Source of the DNA: Hericium rajendrae
Taxonomy: Eukaryota; Basidiomycota; Agaricomycetes; Russulales; Hericiaceae
Length of the DNA: 64,000 nucleotides
NCBI GenBank assembly: GCA_033439255.1
Contig: CM065883.1
Location: 124,001-188,000 of the forward strand
Direction of reading: 5' to 3'
Shown: in pieces, positions 36,501 through 48,391 of the stretch
How the letters are laid out: each line of letters opens with the position of its first letter
How positions within the stretch are numbered: position 1 is the first letter of the stretch
Program-made: the position numbers and the translations under genes
The notes under the pieces: generated by a model
Databases searched by the model: none
Seen by the model: the letters and a program-made list of their open reading frames with translations, nothing else
Told to the model about the DNA's origin: nothing

Positions 36501-36598
36501 ACGGTCTGACCGATTGAATTGCTTTCGCTGTTTGGCCAATCGTTCAGAGCAACTCTCGGGACAAATTTTGGCTCACTTACGATCACCTCGAGCAGCAT
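33508..36598 (-). CDS. SEC27: coatomer subunit beta' (COPB2/Sec27)
   Basis: WD40 subunit of the COPI coat, which sorts KKxx cargo for retrograde Golgi-to-ER transport. The first exon is only 18 bases (MLLEVI, 36581-36598). The second (36144-36527) starts RKQFNRSDRVKAVDFHPTEP, the typical Sec27 N-terminus. Blades follow: LLTGLYNGTVNIYNT, GSDDFQLRVFNYNTHEKV, LTGSDDMTIKAWDWDKQWKC, YEGHTHYIMNIAVNP, ACLDRTVKIWSLG, TTGDDKTVKIWDYLSKSCVQ and GSEDGTVKLWNS. The second propeller and alpha-solenoid come next (SLKELGLTEIFPTAITHSPN, IPKDQLNKVARFLESK, KFDLSLQLDDLDTALDIV, DKANDLGALMLLLLAIGD, AFATLFQTGDAKACTDLL). A last intron leads to an acidic tail ASLSPGSESPEVEEGEP with the stop at 33508-33510. The protein is full-length and appears intact. 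Confidence 0.95.
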
Positions 36599-37672
36599 TG
36601 TTGTCGCCGGCGACGATGTTGTGTTTTGTGGTTGTGCTGTTTGCTGCTAACGAGGCAGTAGTATAACGTGGCGAGCGCCGGACGGTGGCTGTACACGTCT
36701 TCATGCTGGCCTCCATTATCGTCCCCGTCTCAACTCAAGTGACAACGACCTGACGACTCGTTGTGCCCAGACTTCACTTTATATTTCCTATGCGATCCTG
36801 TACCTCTATCCTGAAAAAGTTGTTGTTATGTTGAAACTGAAGCTTGTACATAAAGGCGTGCTAGTCCCAGAAGGCCTGGGACCCGATCGCAGGGACTCGG
36901 ACGAATCATATTCCACGGTGCGACTGCAGTCTTTGCATTCAAACGCGAAACATACTTATTCTCAGCGCGCACGCCGAGATGTGTCTAGCACTTGGTTGGC
37001 GATGCCATGGTCGTTCTGCTCGTGGATCAAATCGACATGTTGAACGAGCACATGCGGCATACTACTTCTGCAATGGCGATGCTCATATCACAAAAACGTG
37101 GTAGACGACTCGATGATTTTGCTAACCAAACAGGTCTTTCATCACGCTCGCAAAATGATCAGCAGGCAGCCTTTAGAGTTCCGAAGGCCCAAGAGGACCA
37201 TTATCGTATTCACTGATTGACCTCACAGCTGATTGCGAGGATCACCGTTACGCAAGTTCTTAGCTATTTGTTTCCACAGGTCTCCTATATGACATCGTTT
37301 CCGGAAATGAAACAATGGAAGTTCCCAACGCGTGTCGGGCATGCAGTCATTCACAGATGAGTACCCTCATAGATCGTCTGTTCCACGTGTCGGTCGCACG
37401 TATGTAACGGTGCAGCGCGGGCGATTATCGCGTTTTACGGCTGTGCTCCTTGTAGATTCGGTATGTCCATCGCGCCGCGAAACGGCGAGATATGCACGGC
37501 TGCGCTGCCGCTGCCTCGACGTAACCTCCAGGCAGCACCATTGATATACAGCAGCACACCGACGATCTCATACTCGCTACTTCGTCTTCCTCCACAATCA
37601 TCCGACTACGATTCGGCAGACGCATACATCTTCTATTATATTTCGTTCTTTTCTTTCCTTTTGTAACCACCA
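36599..37672. other. intergenic, divergent promoters
   Basis: About 1.1 kb between the divergent SEC27 and WW-like membrane protein genes. Pyrimidine-rich leader-like sequence precedes the ATG at 37673. A 74-codon frame at 36992 has no family support. Confidence 0.5.
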
Positions 37673-40600
37673 ATGTCGTCGACTTCAGCGCCGTCGTCGC
37701 CTCCGAGACCCAGGTCGCTGCGCTCGCGAATGGGTACCGCCATCCGTCGCGCCTCGACAATCAACTTCAATCGGCCGTCTACCCCAGGCTCTCGTTCTTC
37801 GTCTGAATCACTCAGACTTGACTCTCAGACATCCCTCCTCCCACCGTCTATGAGCGACGACCACAAGCTCCCCAGTCCGGTGCCTGAGTCCCCAGCCCGC
37901 GAAGCTCGCGAGATCGCCGATGCAAATCTCGAGGTTCATGGCCCATCTCCCCTCGCAGCACCACCCGTCACGTCCGAGCCCATCGACATCCCAAGGCCGG
38001 CAACAACAGAGCCAGACGCCCGAATATGGGACTCGTCGCACCCTGTCATTTCACATACGCCCGATCAACTGAGCGCCCACGAAGTCGAGGTGGCGAAGCC
38101 ATCCGCCGAGTCTTCACAGGTGCCCACTGTCGCGGATTCTGGAAGCGCGCGCCCTAGCTCGGAGTCTCATGCACTTTCACAAACGCAGTCGGCGCCTGCG
38201 CCTGTGACCGAGGTGAATGCGGCGCCTTCGGAGCAGAGGCGAGAGATCGCGGACCCTTCTCAGGTTCCTCCCAAGGCCAAGGCCGAGTCTCAGAAGGCGC
38301 CTTCTGTTCACGAAGAGCCAACAACTATTCAATCGCCATCTGTGGAGCGGGAGTCGATCCAGCGGACAGCTCCCATCCAACCAGAGCCTCCCGTCCAGCA
38401 AGCCACAGTTCCCGACCAGCATGCGCCTTCCAATCGCGACCCATCGATCCTTCACAACCCCTGGTCAGGATCGGACGCTGGGCATGACCGCGTGCAGACC
38501 GCGCCCGCTCCCGCCCCGCCTATGCATGTCGACATGCCGCCTCATGCCGCCGTCGTCTACCACGAACCTATCACTGCAGACAGTTCATCTGCGGTGGTCA
38601 GTGCCGACTCAACTCCGCGGCCGATCGACTACGCGAGCTACGTTCTGCCACGCAGAGCCACCACCGGTGGAGCGAGTCGCACGCGGTCGTCGACTGTGTC
38701 TTCAATGGGCCGGCCCATCTCCCCTCCACCCAATGGTCGCATTTCAGCGAAGCCAAGCAGGTCCTCATTGTCGCCGTCTGTTTCAATTCAGGTGGAACCG
38801 GGAACGCGTGTTCTGCTTGTAGAACAGCAACCAGAGCCCGAATGGACCACGACAGGCATCAGGTACGGTCGCATGGTTTAAAAGTGAAACAAACCTGCTT
38901 ACTTCGGCGTTATTGCATAGGAGGGCCGGAGAAGATCCTTTTGCGGACCCGCCTTTTCAGCCATCTCCATTCCAAGTCCACTCTCCAGCGGATAACAGCA
39001 AAGTCACCATGCCAGAGTACGCGTGTTTTTTTATCGCCATTCCAAACTCTTGCTTATCACTGTCGTAGGCCTTCTACTGTCGCTGCCGAGCCACCCTCAG
39101 CGATCATGCCTGTCCCTGGGGCAATGCCACTACCTCCAGCCCAAGACGTTATCATGGCCAGGTGAGCAGTCTCGAGCAGAGGTGGCGACAGCATCTAATT
39201 TCCCATTCTAGACCTATTCGCAGTACGCCTTCAAACTACAGCGATACTGGAAACGGCAATGCTGCGGTTCCTGCTGAGCCCATCCCGTATGACACTGAGT
39301 AAGTATCTACCTTGTCGTGTAACGACATTTCCTTGACTGACAACGTGCAGTGAAACGCGACCTCTCCTCCATCGGCCCTCTACGTCAACATTGGAGGACA
39401 CGTCCAAGAATCCCGAGCCCGAGCCTCAACCTGTTGCGATCTACTTCCGCGATGGTGACAACTCTATCTGGCCTGCACCCTCGTCTAGATTCGCAGCCCT
39501 CGGCTGGCGCGAGCACATTCTCCCCAACGGCAGCCTATACTTCTTTAACTCGTCTCTGCGCGTTACGACTGACGTGGACCTGCGCATCTCGAACAAGCTC
39601 GAAGCGGTCACGACATTCCTTGGCAAGCGCGATGGCATGGAGAACTTGATTCCACCGCCGGAGGGATGGGAAATGTGGTTAAGAGACGGGAGTGGCTCGA
39701 AGACTGAGTTCGCCCCGGCCCGAGCGTGGGTCGACCATATCACAAAGGTCGTATCGTTCAAGCAGCCCTCTGTGAGGTCCGGAGACAGTGGTATCCCGAC
39801 AGAAGAGTGTGAGTGGACTGCCTGTTTCTCCAGCTCCGACCTGTGTTCTGATAGTCACAACAGTGCTAGAAGCAGAAGTTCGGTATTGGACCTTCATCGA
39901 ATCGCATCCAGCTCATGCACCTCTGCCTCCGACTGCTGTCGGAGAAGCCATGGACATACTGACATGGTCATATACTGGTAAGCTTGTGCGCATGCTTCAC
40001 GGAAAACACTTTGAGCTCAATCGTTCATCATAGATCGCCTGCTCCCTTCTTCGAACTCTTCAACTACGCCTTTCACGCAGGAGGAATGTCAAGAGCTTAC
40101 GAACCTGCTTCGGTCATTGGATGGTCAGTTCTTCATGCTCATGCTCACGAGGGTGTTGGCATTCTAAATGACAATCATTGCAGGCCCCGCCAATCACTCT
40201 CCGACTCCATCGGTAATTCGCACCCGTATTGTCGCAAAGATCCTCCTCCGAATCAGTATGCCAATTGCCTGCTTATGATTTTAAATTTGCTAAGTGGTCA
40301 TTTAGCTGCTTGGCGTCAAGGCTACTCCGGAGGGCACCCCAACGCTTCCACTCGAGCTAACGACAATCCGGACCGCCGAATTCCTTTCCGCCGCAAAGTC
40401 ACCGACGCCATCGTTTCCATACTGTGCCTAGGTATCCCTTATCTCTTCCTGGAGCGAGCGCACCATCAGAGGGTGGACACGGAGAGTGGCCTGCGCAGCA
40501 CGGCTGGACCAATGCTAGTCATCGGCGCATGCGCGTGCCTCATTGTAAGTAGTAGGTATTGGCTTAGATGATGAATATTTATGTTTTGTTTGCCTCTCGC

Positions 40601-41070
40601 TAGGCGGCTGTGATCCTAAGTGCTTCTGTCACGTTCATCTCTTTGCCTGGTTTGGACGATTTCGCGCGGGTCGCGGGCTTTGTCGCCATCCTGTTCTCCG
40701 CATCAAGCATGTTTTCAGGAGTAATCGCCCTGTTCCGGTACAAGGCCGATATAGAACGCACGTCATATCCTGTCACCGAAGGGATGATATTGCTCTCGGT
40801 GCGTTTCACAAGAACATGCTGAGATCGCACTTCTCATGGAGTGATTCTTTCATTTAGAGACGGAGCGTGCTCCTTTCTCTCCCACTGGTCTTCCTCATAT
40901 GGTCCATCGCAGCATTCGTCACTGCAGTCACATTGTACGCGTTCCGCGGACTGTCCATCGCTGCGATTGGGGCACGTCATTTCGAAGATTACACACAATG
41001 GGCGGTGGTGGGAACCGTAGGTGGTTTGGCAGGCATGTTGATCACTTCTGTGATCTTGGTTCGCTGGTGA
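37673..41070 (+). CDS. WW-like domain, multi-TM membrane protein
   Basis: The long first exon (37673 to about 38863) is disordered and rich in S, P, A and E. Short exons follow (EDPFADPPFQPSPFQVHS, STVAAEPPSAIMPVPGAMP, IRSTPSNYSDTGNGN). A WW-like module comes next (FAALGWREHILPNGSLYFFN, about 39500-39550), then EVRYWTFIESHPAHAPLP. The C-terminal half carries about five membrane segments: VTDAIVSILCLGIPYLFLER, GPMLVIGACACLIAAVILSA, VAGFVAILFSASSMFSGVIA, LLSLPLVFLIWSIAAFVTAV and VVGTVGGLAGMLITSVILV, ending R-W-stop at 41068-41070. Proteins of this layout are widespread and uncharacterised in agaricomycetes (family memory). I infer a cytosolic N-terminus that may bind Pro-rich partners. At least ten exons are needed; the exact borders of the short ones around 39,950-40,300 are uncertain. 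Confidence 0.75.
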
Positions 41071-41529
41071 TCTCGTGGTATGACTCTATCCTAAATTCTG
41101 CACATACTGTACACAATATTTAATAACGCAGCACGTCGCGTCGCTGGATCATCAGATCGTTTCAAGATTGTACTCACCTCATGTCTCTCTTTTTTTCACG
41201 GCAAATGTATTTACTTCTAGACAATGTCAAACTGCGCGTAGCAATGTTATTCGTGCTGGCGTGAAGCGGAAGGCATCCAGTGGTTTGAAACCCTGGCTTA
41301 GGGTCCGAACGCGGCCATACGCGCCATCCACGCGGCTCTAACAATTGCAATTGTCTTCATCCTGCATTGCGCTTTGACTCTTGAGGACCTTTGAGTCTCG
41401 ACAGCCATCAAAAACACCGTGAAAAGCCTTTTCAGCGTCGGTGCCACGGGAGGAAACGTATAAAAGTCGGCGCGACTCTTGCCAGGTGGCTTCATTCACA
41501 GAGTCCGTTGACACGCAGGCCGCGGCGCC
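41071..41529. other. intergenic, RCE1 promoter
   Basis: About 460 bases between two plus-strand genes. ACGTATAAAAGTC at about 41456 holds a TATA-like box some 70 bases upstream of the RCE1 ATG. No other gene is seen. Confidence 0.6.
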
Positions 41530-42785
41530 ATGGTCTTATTCCAAGAGCCTCACCCGCTGACAATGGGCCAGGCGCATACCCTCAACTGCCTATTCACGCT
41601 TGGATATGTTGTTCCGCTTTACCTGACCAAGTATACCCGATCCTCCTACGCAAAGAACAACCCCACTCGACCTGTGTTCGAGCGTTGGAGGGATCATCCA
41701 ACGGTGATTAAAGCTAGACTCCTCGCTGCCACGCTTAGCACCATTGCGTCGTGCTACTACGTCCATTATTTGATCTCAGGATGGATGGAACAACACCATG
41801 CCTATGTAGGTTTATGTTGTTATACCACTCTATGGTTACTGAGCCGCACAGCAGAATTCCATCTCGCCATGGGAGGTATCTCCACCGCGATTAGGCTTCG
41901 TCTTCGACAGTGAAACTCTTCGGGCGTACCTTGTCACGCCTGCTCTCTTTCTTGGACCACTCTACGTGCGCTATCTTGGCGGTGAACTTCCTCTCATGGA
42001 TCGCTGGACGGTCAAGGAGAGTTTCGTGGGCACATTTTTCAATTGGCAAGGAGCACGGAATTTCGTAGTCGTACGTTTTCCTAAACGTGTCGTCATGAGC
42101 GTACTATGACATCGTACTATGACATTGGTTCCAGGGTCCAGTTACCGAGGAACTCGTCTGGCGCTCTTGTATATTGGCTGTCTATCATCTTGCGGGTGCC
42201 TCGAATATCATTATGATATTCTTCACTCCGGTCTCCTTCGGTGTTGGTACGTTCTATTCTCGATTCACGAAAGGAGATTATGGCTGACGGATCATTTCGA
42301 TCTTGATGAACAGCGCATCTACATCACGCATGGGATATATTCAACCAGTTTGGACGCTCCTCTGCCGCGCTCAAGCGCGCTCTGATGATCACCCGTAGGT
42401 TTTTTGCACAGCTTATTACTTCAGAGTTGTGGCTTACATCGAATGTAGTGTTTCAATTTGGCTACACCACATTATTCGGCTTTCATTGCGCATACCTTTT
42501 CCTGAGAACAAGCTCCGTGTTTCCGCCGATCGTGGCTCATATATTCTGCAATCTCATGGGCGTCCCACACTTGTTTGAAGAACTAGCGTGGTATCAGGAC
42601 AGGAAGACGCGTAAGTTACTAAGTTGCTCGTCCAAATATCTTCATTCGTCCTAATCTGTCATTCGTCTGCAGGGATCGTATTGGCATACGTGCTGGGCAT
42701 ATTTGCGTACATATTCATGATGATATATTGCACATTGCTTCCCAGTGGACTATTCTGGAACTCAAATGAGTGGGGAACATGGTAA
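41530..42785 (+). CDS. RCE1: CAAX prenyl protease 2 (Rce1)
   Basis: ER-membrane intramembrane protease that removes the -aaX tripeptide from farnesylated or geranylgeranylated proteins such as Ras and a-factor type pheromones. Several hydrophobic exons begin MVLFQEPHPLTMGQAHTLNC. The ABI/CPBP catalytic motifs are complete: EExxxR in GPVTEELVWRSCILA, FxxxH in PVSFGV/AHLHHAWDIF (split by an intron at about 42245-42312), and HxxxN in HIFCNLMGVPHLFEEL. The C-terminus ends in a last TM helix (VLAYVLGIFAYIFMMIYCTL) and stop at 42783-42785. The ATG at 41563 (MGQAHT) is an alternative start. Mushrooms use farnesylated mating pheromones, so the enzyme should matter for mating as well as Ras signalling; that is inference from the family. 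Confidence 0.9.
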
Positions 42786-43272
42786 TCTAACTCTCATATG
42801 TAAATACTGCTTCGACTGTAAGCCATGGAGAGACAGATTTCTCCCGAAATGGGAGTTATCATGGATGGGAACACCTTAAAACACGCTTTATTTCACAAGA
42901 AATTATGTGCGAAAACCTTCAAACCACATTCTTGAACTGCTTTCCGAGAAAATGGAGCTGATCCAGACAACACAAACATTGCAATGCGTCTGAGTCGCGT
43001 CCGCGGCACGTCGGCACGTGGTCATCGAGTCTTGATCACGAGGTCAAAGTGGGTACCGCCGGGCGCCTAAACTGTCCTCTCTTCCCCGCTTTCACTGGTG
43101 GACATTCACAACCGTTTACGCTTCCTTTCATCTTGCAACAAGTACCTGAGGATATTCTTTGACTCGCATATCAGCCCGAATCGTACGTGTCTTAACTCTT
43201 GGTACGGTCTCATCAAGGACGCCTGCGCGAGTGAAGGCGAAGCCTGACTAACAGAACATCTCGAAGCCATCC
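42786..43272. other. intergenic, GEMIN2 promoter
   Basis: About 490 bases between RCE1 and GEMIN2, both on the plus strand. No coding sequence or repeat is recognised. CT-rich leader sequence lies at 43070-43110. Confidence 0.55.
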
Positions 43273-44705
43273 ATGCCGCCAAACTTAAAGCGAAAGCAAA
43301 TAGACGACGATGACGACAATGATCCTTCGTTTGGACTGCGGCAGATCCTCCCCGTCGCGAACCTACCAGGTGATTTCAGCGGAGAACCCATGGACGGCCT
43401 GCAGTATCTCTTCACCGTGAGGTGCGCTCCTAATCATCGAGATTCCGGATAGAACATGAACTAATGATTATATGCAGGAGGGAAATGCGGGGACTGCCGG
43501 TGTTCACGCGTGCTCCGAACCCGTACGAAATGCCGGAAACTGCACCTGTCGCAGAAGCCGGCACCTCTGTGCCAAAGGAGAGGCCTTTCATGCCCAGCGA
43601 CGAATGGCAGCAAACCTTCGTCCGCCGATTCAAGAACTTCCAAAAGGTATGTTGTCTTTATTTGTATACATAAAACTTCTTCAGGCAGGCTGATGGGACG
43701 CATTCGCAGAACGTCGCACAACCAACGCTAAATGGGCAGCGTCCAGGCTGGGGTCGAAAGCTGATTCCAGACAAGAAAGACCGTGACGCATGGTGGGCGT
43801 TCCTCGAAGGCGCACCTGCGTCTGTTTGGGATCCGCCACGGGCACCGAAGAAGCAGAAAGGGAAGCAAAGGGGCGGTCGGAGTGAGCGAGATCCTGCTGC
43901 CGAAGGATGGGTACCCGTCCAAAGTAATATCGAGGGGTGGACAGATGGAGCGCCTGCGCCCGTACATCCTTCGGAGCCACCTTCGGTAGGACCGAGTCTT
44001 GTCAGTTTGCCTGATAGCGGCGCAGAGGAAGCAGCATCAACTCCATCTGTTGCTGGTCCTCCGAAGCCACGCGAGCCGACACCAACTTTGCTCAGGCATA
44101 TTGATCATGTACGCTATTTATGTCTAGTTGATGTCCCGCAAGTTTCATTAACACTCTCATAGCGCCTTGCACTTCATCTTCTCATGTACTTCACGCATTG
44201 GTTGAATCTCCATCTAGAATCACTACCACAAGATATTTCAGCGCAAGCCCCTTCATCCACAGCGTCTACGCCCGTATCTACTCCATCAAAAGCACCATTA
44301 AAACTACCCGAAGTTGCACCAGCGAAGGTTGCACACACGTTTCCATATATGCCAACTGACGTACATGCGCGCTGGATATTTGCATTGCTATCGCGCGTGG
44401 ATGCGTTCTGCTCCGGAGATGAGATCAGCACGCTGCGCGCGCTTGCGCGGGCATGTCTGAGTCTTTTGAAGGCGAAAAGGAGGACGGGCGATGAGGGCGG
44501 GAGTGGCCAACCGTCGGAGGATACGGTAAGGCCAGCAGATGGAGCTGAGCCCACTGGCAAAGGCGAGCCTTCGCCTGCGCAGGCAACGGATCTCATTGGG
44601 AAGCAGGAAATGAGCGAAAGTGCGTGTTGGATGATCGTGTCTATCGTTGTCGGGGTATGGGGCCAGCGGGATCTGTGGATGGATGCCGAAGATATGTTAG
44701 CATAG
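43273..44705 (+). CDS. GEMIN2: Gemin2/SIP1 (Brr1) snRNP assembly factor
   Basis: Gemin2 holds the Sm ring during SMN-dependent assembly of spliceosomal snRNPs. Four exons start MPPNLKRKQIDDDDDNDPSF. Family features in order: acidic N-terminus, FSGEPMDGLQYLFTVRREMR (split by an intron), RPFMPSDEWQQTFVRRFKNF, PDKKDRDAWWAFLEG, LALHLLMYFTHWLNLHL, PYMPTDVHARWIFALLSRVD, DEISTLRALARACLSLL, and ACWMIVSIVVGVWGQRDLWM near the end. The spacing of helices matches Gemin2, with a low-complexity insert of about 100 residues in the middle, longer than in animals. The stop is at 44703-44705. The 3' end converges on the GNAT gene with a gap of under 300 bases. No lesion is seen. Confidence 0.88.
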
Positions 44706-44991
44706 GACTTGTAATGCCTGTCTAGTAAGTACCTGTATAATTCATTTCCAATAGCGCTTACGTTCTCTAGGATCGAATCCAGAGCTTCCATTGCCCAATC
44801 GGTTTCTATTACATAGGTATGCAAGAAGGCGGTATCCTAGACATCTCACAGGAAACTTGGTAGTATCCTGCCCAAGTCGTCTTTCAAGTCCACTTAACAC
44901 CAGTCTGCACGTCCAATCGAAAATTTCTCATCCCCCCAGCCCTGTGTTTTTGGTTCTCGAACCATCTACAATGTCCCTGTATCAGCCTCCA

Positions 44992-45946
44992 TCAAATTGG
45001 CTTATGTATGACAGGGCATACCATGCTCAGGACTATCGGCCTACCATGCCAGGTTGGGTTGGACTCGCCGAGGAGAAAGGTTTCCACGGTTAGGAAGCCG
45101 AGCGAGTTGTAGAAGCCAGTATTATTGATGTTCGACGATATCAACCATGTCTTGCGCCCTTGAGCGTCCGCCTGCGACCGAGGCGGTGGAGTGCGAGTCA
45201 GCTCAGTGTGACTCTGGTTCTTTACGTCCTTTACTCACCTCATTCGTCAGACTCCACGCGAGCGCGCTGCCATATCCGCTCCCTTGACACTCGGGAGCCG
45301 TTGCAAGAAGATCGAGGAAGAAATAGCTATCCGCGTCTGCACCCAGGACCCGCCTGACTACCTCTTGGGTCTTGCTCTCTATTTCCCGGAATCGCTTCGT
45401 TCGCTCGGCCGGAGATAAAGATAAACCAACCCTTTTTATCAGGTCTAACAATGGTTTCGCCGGCTCTTCTGGATCTGGCCCGCCATCTCGAGGCGCTAGC
45501 CTGCGTCGAGTATAAGAAGGTAAGATGCGATTGAAAACAATGGGGGAAAGGGTATAAATACCCAATCATCAATGCCGAGCCTTGGTCGACAGTCAAAGCT
45601 ATCCTGCGGCGCGACCTTATGGATGTAACCAGGTAAGCTGCGTCCGTGACCGTCCTGTACATCGTCGAGATTTTGCGTCTCCAAACGGGGTCCTGCGTCC
45701 GATCTTATCAGCCGGGGTGGCTTCGATTGCTAGCTCCGAGACGTACTGGGGTATCACTGACATAGCGATAGACAGGGTCGTCTTCAAAAGCGTCCTCCCA
45801 TGTCTTTATGGCTTTCAACAGGTGGACTGATTCGTGGGTTGTCAGGACTTCTGTTATGGTGTGAAGGCATATTACGCACCATATCTGAGCTTCTCGACTA
45901 CTGGCGCAACCGTCACTATGGTCATGTCCGTGTGCAATTGCGTCAT
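44992..45946 (-). CDS. GNAT-family N-acetyltransferase
   Basis: Minus-strand gene built from several short exons. The most likely start is MTQLHTDMTIVTVAPVVEKL at 45946. Then come VLTTHESVHLLKAIKTWEDA and FEDDPVYRYVSDTP, and after an intron DPVWRRKISTMYRTVTDA and ALTVDQGSALMIG. A further intron leads to LAPRDGGPDPEEP, AERTKRFREIESKTQEVV and YFFLDLLATAPECQGSGYGS, and the last exon gives SSNINNTGFYNSLGFLTVET and VCPVIHKPI with the stop at 44992-44994. The Q-G-x-G-x-G/A-like acetyl-CoA loop (ECQGSGYGSAL) and the N-x-x-F-Y-x-x-L-G-F motif are typical of GNAT enzymes. The substrate cannot be told. The first intron as drawn would be only about 29 bases, so the true 5' structure may differ. Confidence 0.78.
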
Positions 45947-46980
45947 GCTGGCACCTGTCTGATGCTCAGGGAGCTTCGCTTCAAGGATAGAAGAGGAATT
46001 CTAGGAATCAAGCTTCAAGATTTTATTTATGATATCTGCAGCGACTGCGGATATCAGGGCCACATGGTCCTTCTGAGCGCGCGGCAGACACGTCTCTGTT
46101 CGCATGACCTGTAAGCGCCAGCCTGATGGCAGCGGCCAATGGTCACTTTGTTTGCGTGCCTTGCCTTGCAATGACCTTGTTCGAGTGCTAATGGTATCGT
46201 CTTATTTAATAGTGAAAGGCTGATTAGAATAGCTTGGAATGTAGATACCTTGCGCCAACTACCATTTTTTGTTGTGTCCTATATAATGGTCGTAAGTTTT
46301 GTGCTTCCTACTACCTTCTGTTGTTACTGCGGACTGCGGATTCATGAACTGACCGCCTCCGCCGCCAACGTTCTTGTCTTGGCCCTCCAAGAATCTAACT
46401 ACCACAATCGCCGGAGCATACGCATGGAGTAGTCAATAGCATGGAAAGACGGATCATTTGTTGTATGCAAAACAGTTGCAAGCCAAGTTGAAGCAGATTG
46501 AATGCGCAAACAGGCCTGAGGTAAGGACACGGACCTCCATGGACCTCCAGGGATCTGCATGGACCTCGGCCGCCGCGGCCGCTATCCCGGGTAGCTCCGT
46601 AAGTTCAGTGCTTTCAGCGTTTGATACGCTCAGCATCGTATTTTTTTGTTCCACACCATCGACAGCGTTTCTTCATAGTGAGGATAGACCTGTGTAGTAC
46701 CCAGCTTGGGCGCGTTTCAAATTCTATACCTTTCAGTCCTCACTCATCTCTCATTCTGCATGCCTTTCTGAGGTCTTAGAGGCTCTCGAGGCTCCGAGGT
46801 GGGCGTGCTTCACGACCGATTTGTCGGCATCAATTTGCATTCACGTCGCGAACCTCACATGTGCCCCTTGCGTAAACTATGCATCTTCATCCATGATAAT
46901 TAACTTAATAAATTACAAGACACCACATCATCTAACACACGCAGCCAGCGGGCATAGTGTCAGATACCATCTTTGATCCT
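45947..46980. other. intergenic, no supportable gene
   Basis: About 1 kb between the GNAT start and the 3' end of the first secreted repeat gene. Contains a triple GGACCT-type duplication (GGACCTCCATGGACCTCCAG, 46528-46547). Short frames have no support. Confidence 0.5.
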
Positions 46981-48298
46981 CTAGTCGAGTTCGTCAAGAG
47001 CACGATCCACGAGCCCATTTCCGGGTGGGATGGTCCCCCTGGTACTGTAACCATGTCAATCGTAGTGTTCATCGATGAAAAATTCCCCTGGACCTACGTC
47101 GACGTTGGGGAGCTGGAGCTGGAGCTAGAAGTGGGAAGGTTGTCCCCATTCCCGAAAATGAGAGGAAAGTTCTTCGGAGGAAGTTCGGGTCCAATCCCAA
47201 TAAAATGCTTTGGTAGCTTGATCTGTCGTTTTGATCTGAACAAAGGCGTTCAGATCACTCATTTCGACGAAAACAAAATATGAGCTCACGTCGAGCTGCC
47301 ATCGTCGTTGCTGTTGCCGCTGCTGTCGCTGTTGTCGCTATCTCCCGAGATGGCCTCAAAGATGTCCTCAGCACCCTTGAATACGAGCTTGCCAATAGCG
47401 GAGCCGAAGCCGCGCTCGTCAAGCTCGTGGAGATCCCTCTCAAAGAGCGTCATGATCCCTCGTCGTGAACTGCGTTTCCAGCGCGTCAGCCAAGACCGCC
47501 TACTGACAACCAAGAGCAACAACTCACGGAGTCGCCGCGGAGGCAGCAGGAGCAGTCTCGGTGGCAGCAGCAGGAGCGCTCACGGTGGCGGAACCAGCGG
47601 TAGCTTCGTCAGAATCTCCACTCTGACTACCATGAAGAATATTGCCAATATTGAACACAGTGTCGAGCCCGTCCGAACCTTCCCCGATTACGTGGCCGGC
47701 TTTCTTAAGGCCATTGGGTACCTTCGGGATCTTCAATTTGCGCATCGTCAGCTCGCGACGCGATCTAAAATCTGTTGAGGACGGAAACAATCATGAAATG
47801 TCATTTGGACTCACGCAGAGCTCCCTGCATCAGTAGAAGTGGCAAAGGCGGCAGCAGCAGTCGCTGTTACATCGTCCGAATCCGCGGTACTGTGGCTGCC
47901 TTTGATGATGGTCCCAATGTCGAAGATGTTCCCGATCGCATTTGCGCCTTCTGCAGCGATATGTCCGAACTCCTTGGCCTCCTTGGGTATCTTTGTGATT
48001 TGAGAGAACGAGAACTTGCGCGCTTTGACTTTGAACCCATCGATATGTGTGGGAGGAGGGATGTCGTCGTCCGGGCTATTCTAAGATTTCAGGGTCGCTT
48101 TCGACATGTGTCGTACAAAGCAGCTCACGCTGTATCCAAGGTGTCGAACGGCACGTGCTGTCTCTTGCTGTAAAGATACAAATAAAAATCAGCGAGCGCA
48201 CGCATCAATAAAAATGGGGCTGCTTACAGCAGGGGCGCACCCATCGAGGGCGCTATGTAGGCGGCGAGAATCAAAGTAAGGACGGCAGTGGTACGCAT
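46981..48298 (-). CDS. secreted repeat protein A (dibasic S-R-R-E-L exons)
   Basis: Seven exons on the minus strand (48228-48298, 48129-48167, 47815-48075, 47528-47764, 47290-47469, 47098-47235, 46981-47044) give 329 residues. Every intron is phase 2 and every inner exon length is a multiple of three. A signal peptide (MRTTAVLTLILAAYIAPSMG) is followed by APLLKRQ. Then come repeat modules: ARKFSFSQITKIPKEAKEFG; SRRELTMRKLKIPKVPNGLK followed by KAGHVIGEG; SRRGIMTLFERDLHELDERG; SKRQIKLPKHFIGIGPELPP; and a C-terminal exon ending DRALDELD. Modules combine a basic K-I-P start, a Gly-rich hydrophobic middle and an Ala/Ser/Asp-rich linker. K-R and R-R pairs at module starts suggest Kex2-type cleavage into peptides. 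This is a paralogue of the gene at 49841-51266. No known family is recognised; a function as secreted peptides is inference. Confidence 0.7.
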
Positions 48299-48377
48299 TG
48301 TGGCGAAAGTAGGTAGTTTATGATAACAAATATTCGGGAACGAAGGGGGTGAATGTCGATCGACGTGGAAAGATTAA

Positions 48378-48391
48378 GGGTACCGGTACCC
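48378..48391. promoter_or_regulatory. 14-bp palindrome upstream of gene A
   Basis: GGGTACCGGTACCC, a perfect palindrome, begins 80 bases upstream of the ATG of gene A. The same 14 bases occur at the same distance before paralogue B. Conservation beyond the surrounding drift suggests a binding site for a dimeric factor or a conserved leader element. Confidence 0.7.

Noticed and set aside
36992-37216. Short plus-strand frame in the SEC27/WW-protein interval
   Set aside because: Only 74 codons, no domain, and located where divergent promoters are expected.
46957-47283. Plus-strand frame of 108 codons
   Set aside because: It is antisense to the last two exons of secreted gene A, whose splice phases and paralogy with gene B give better support.
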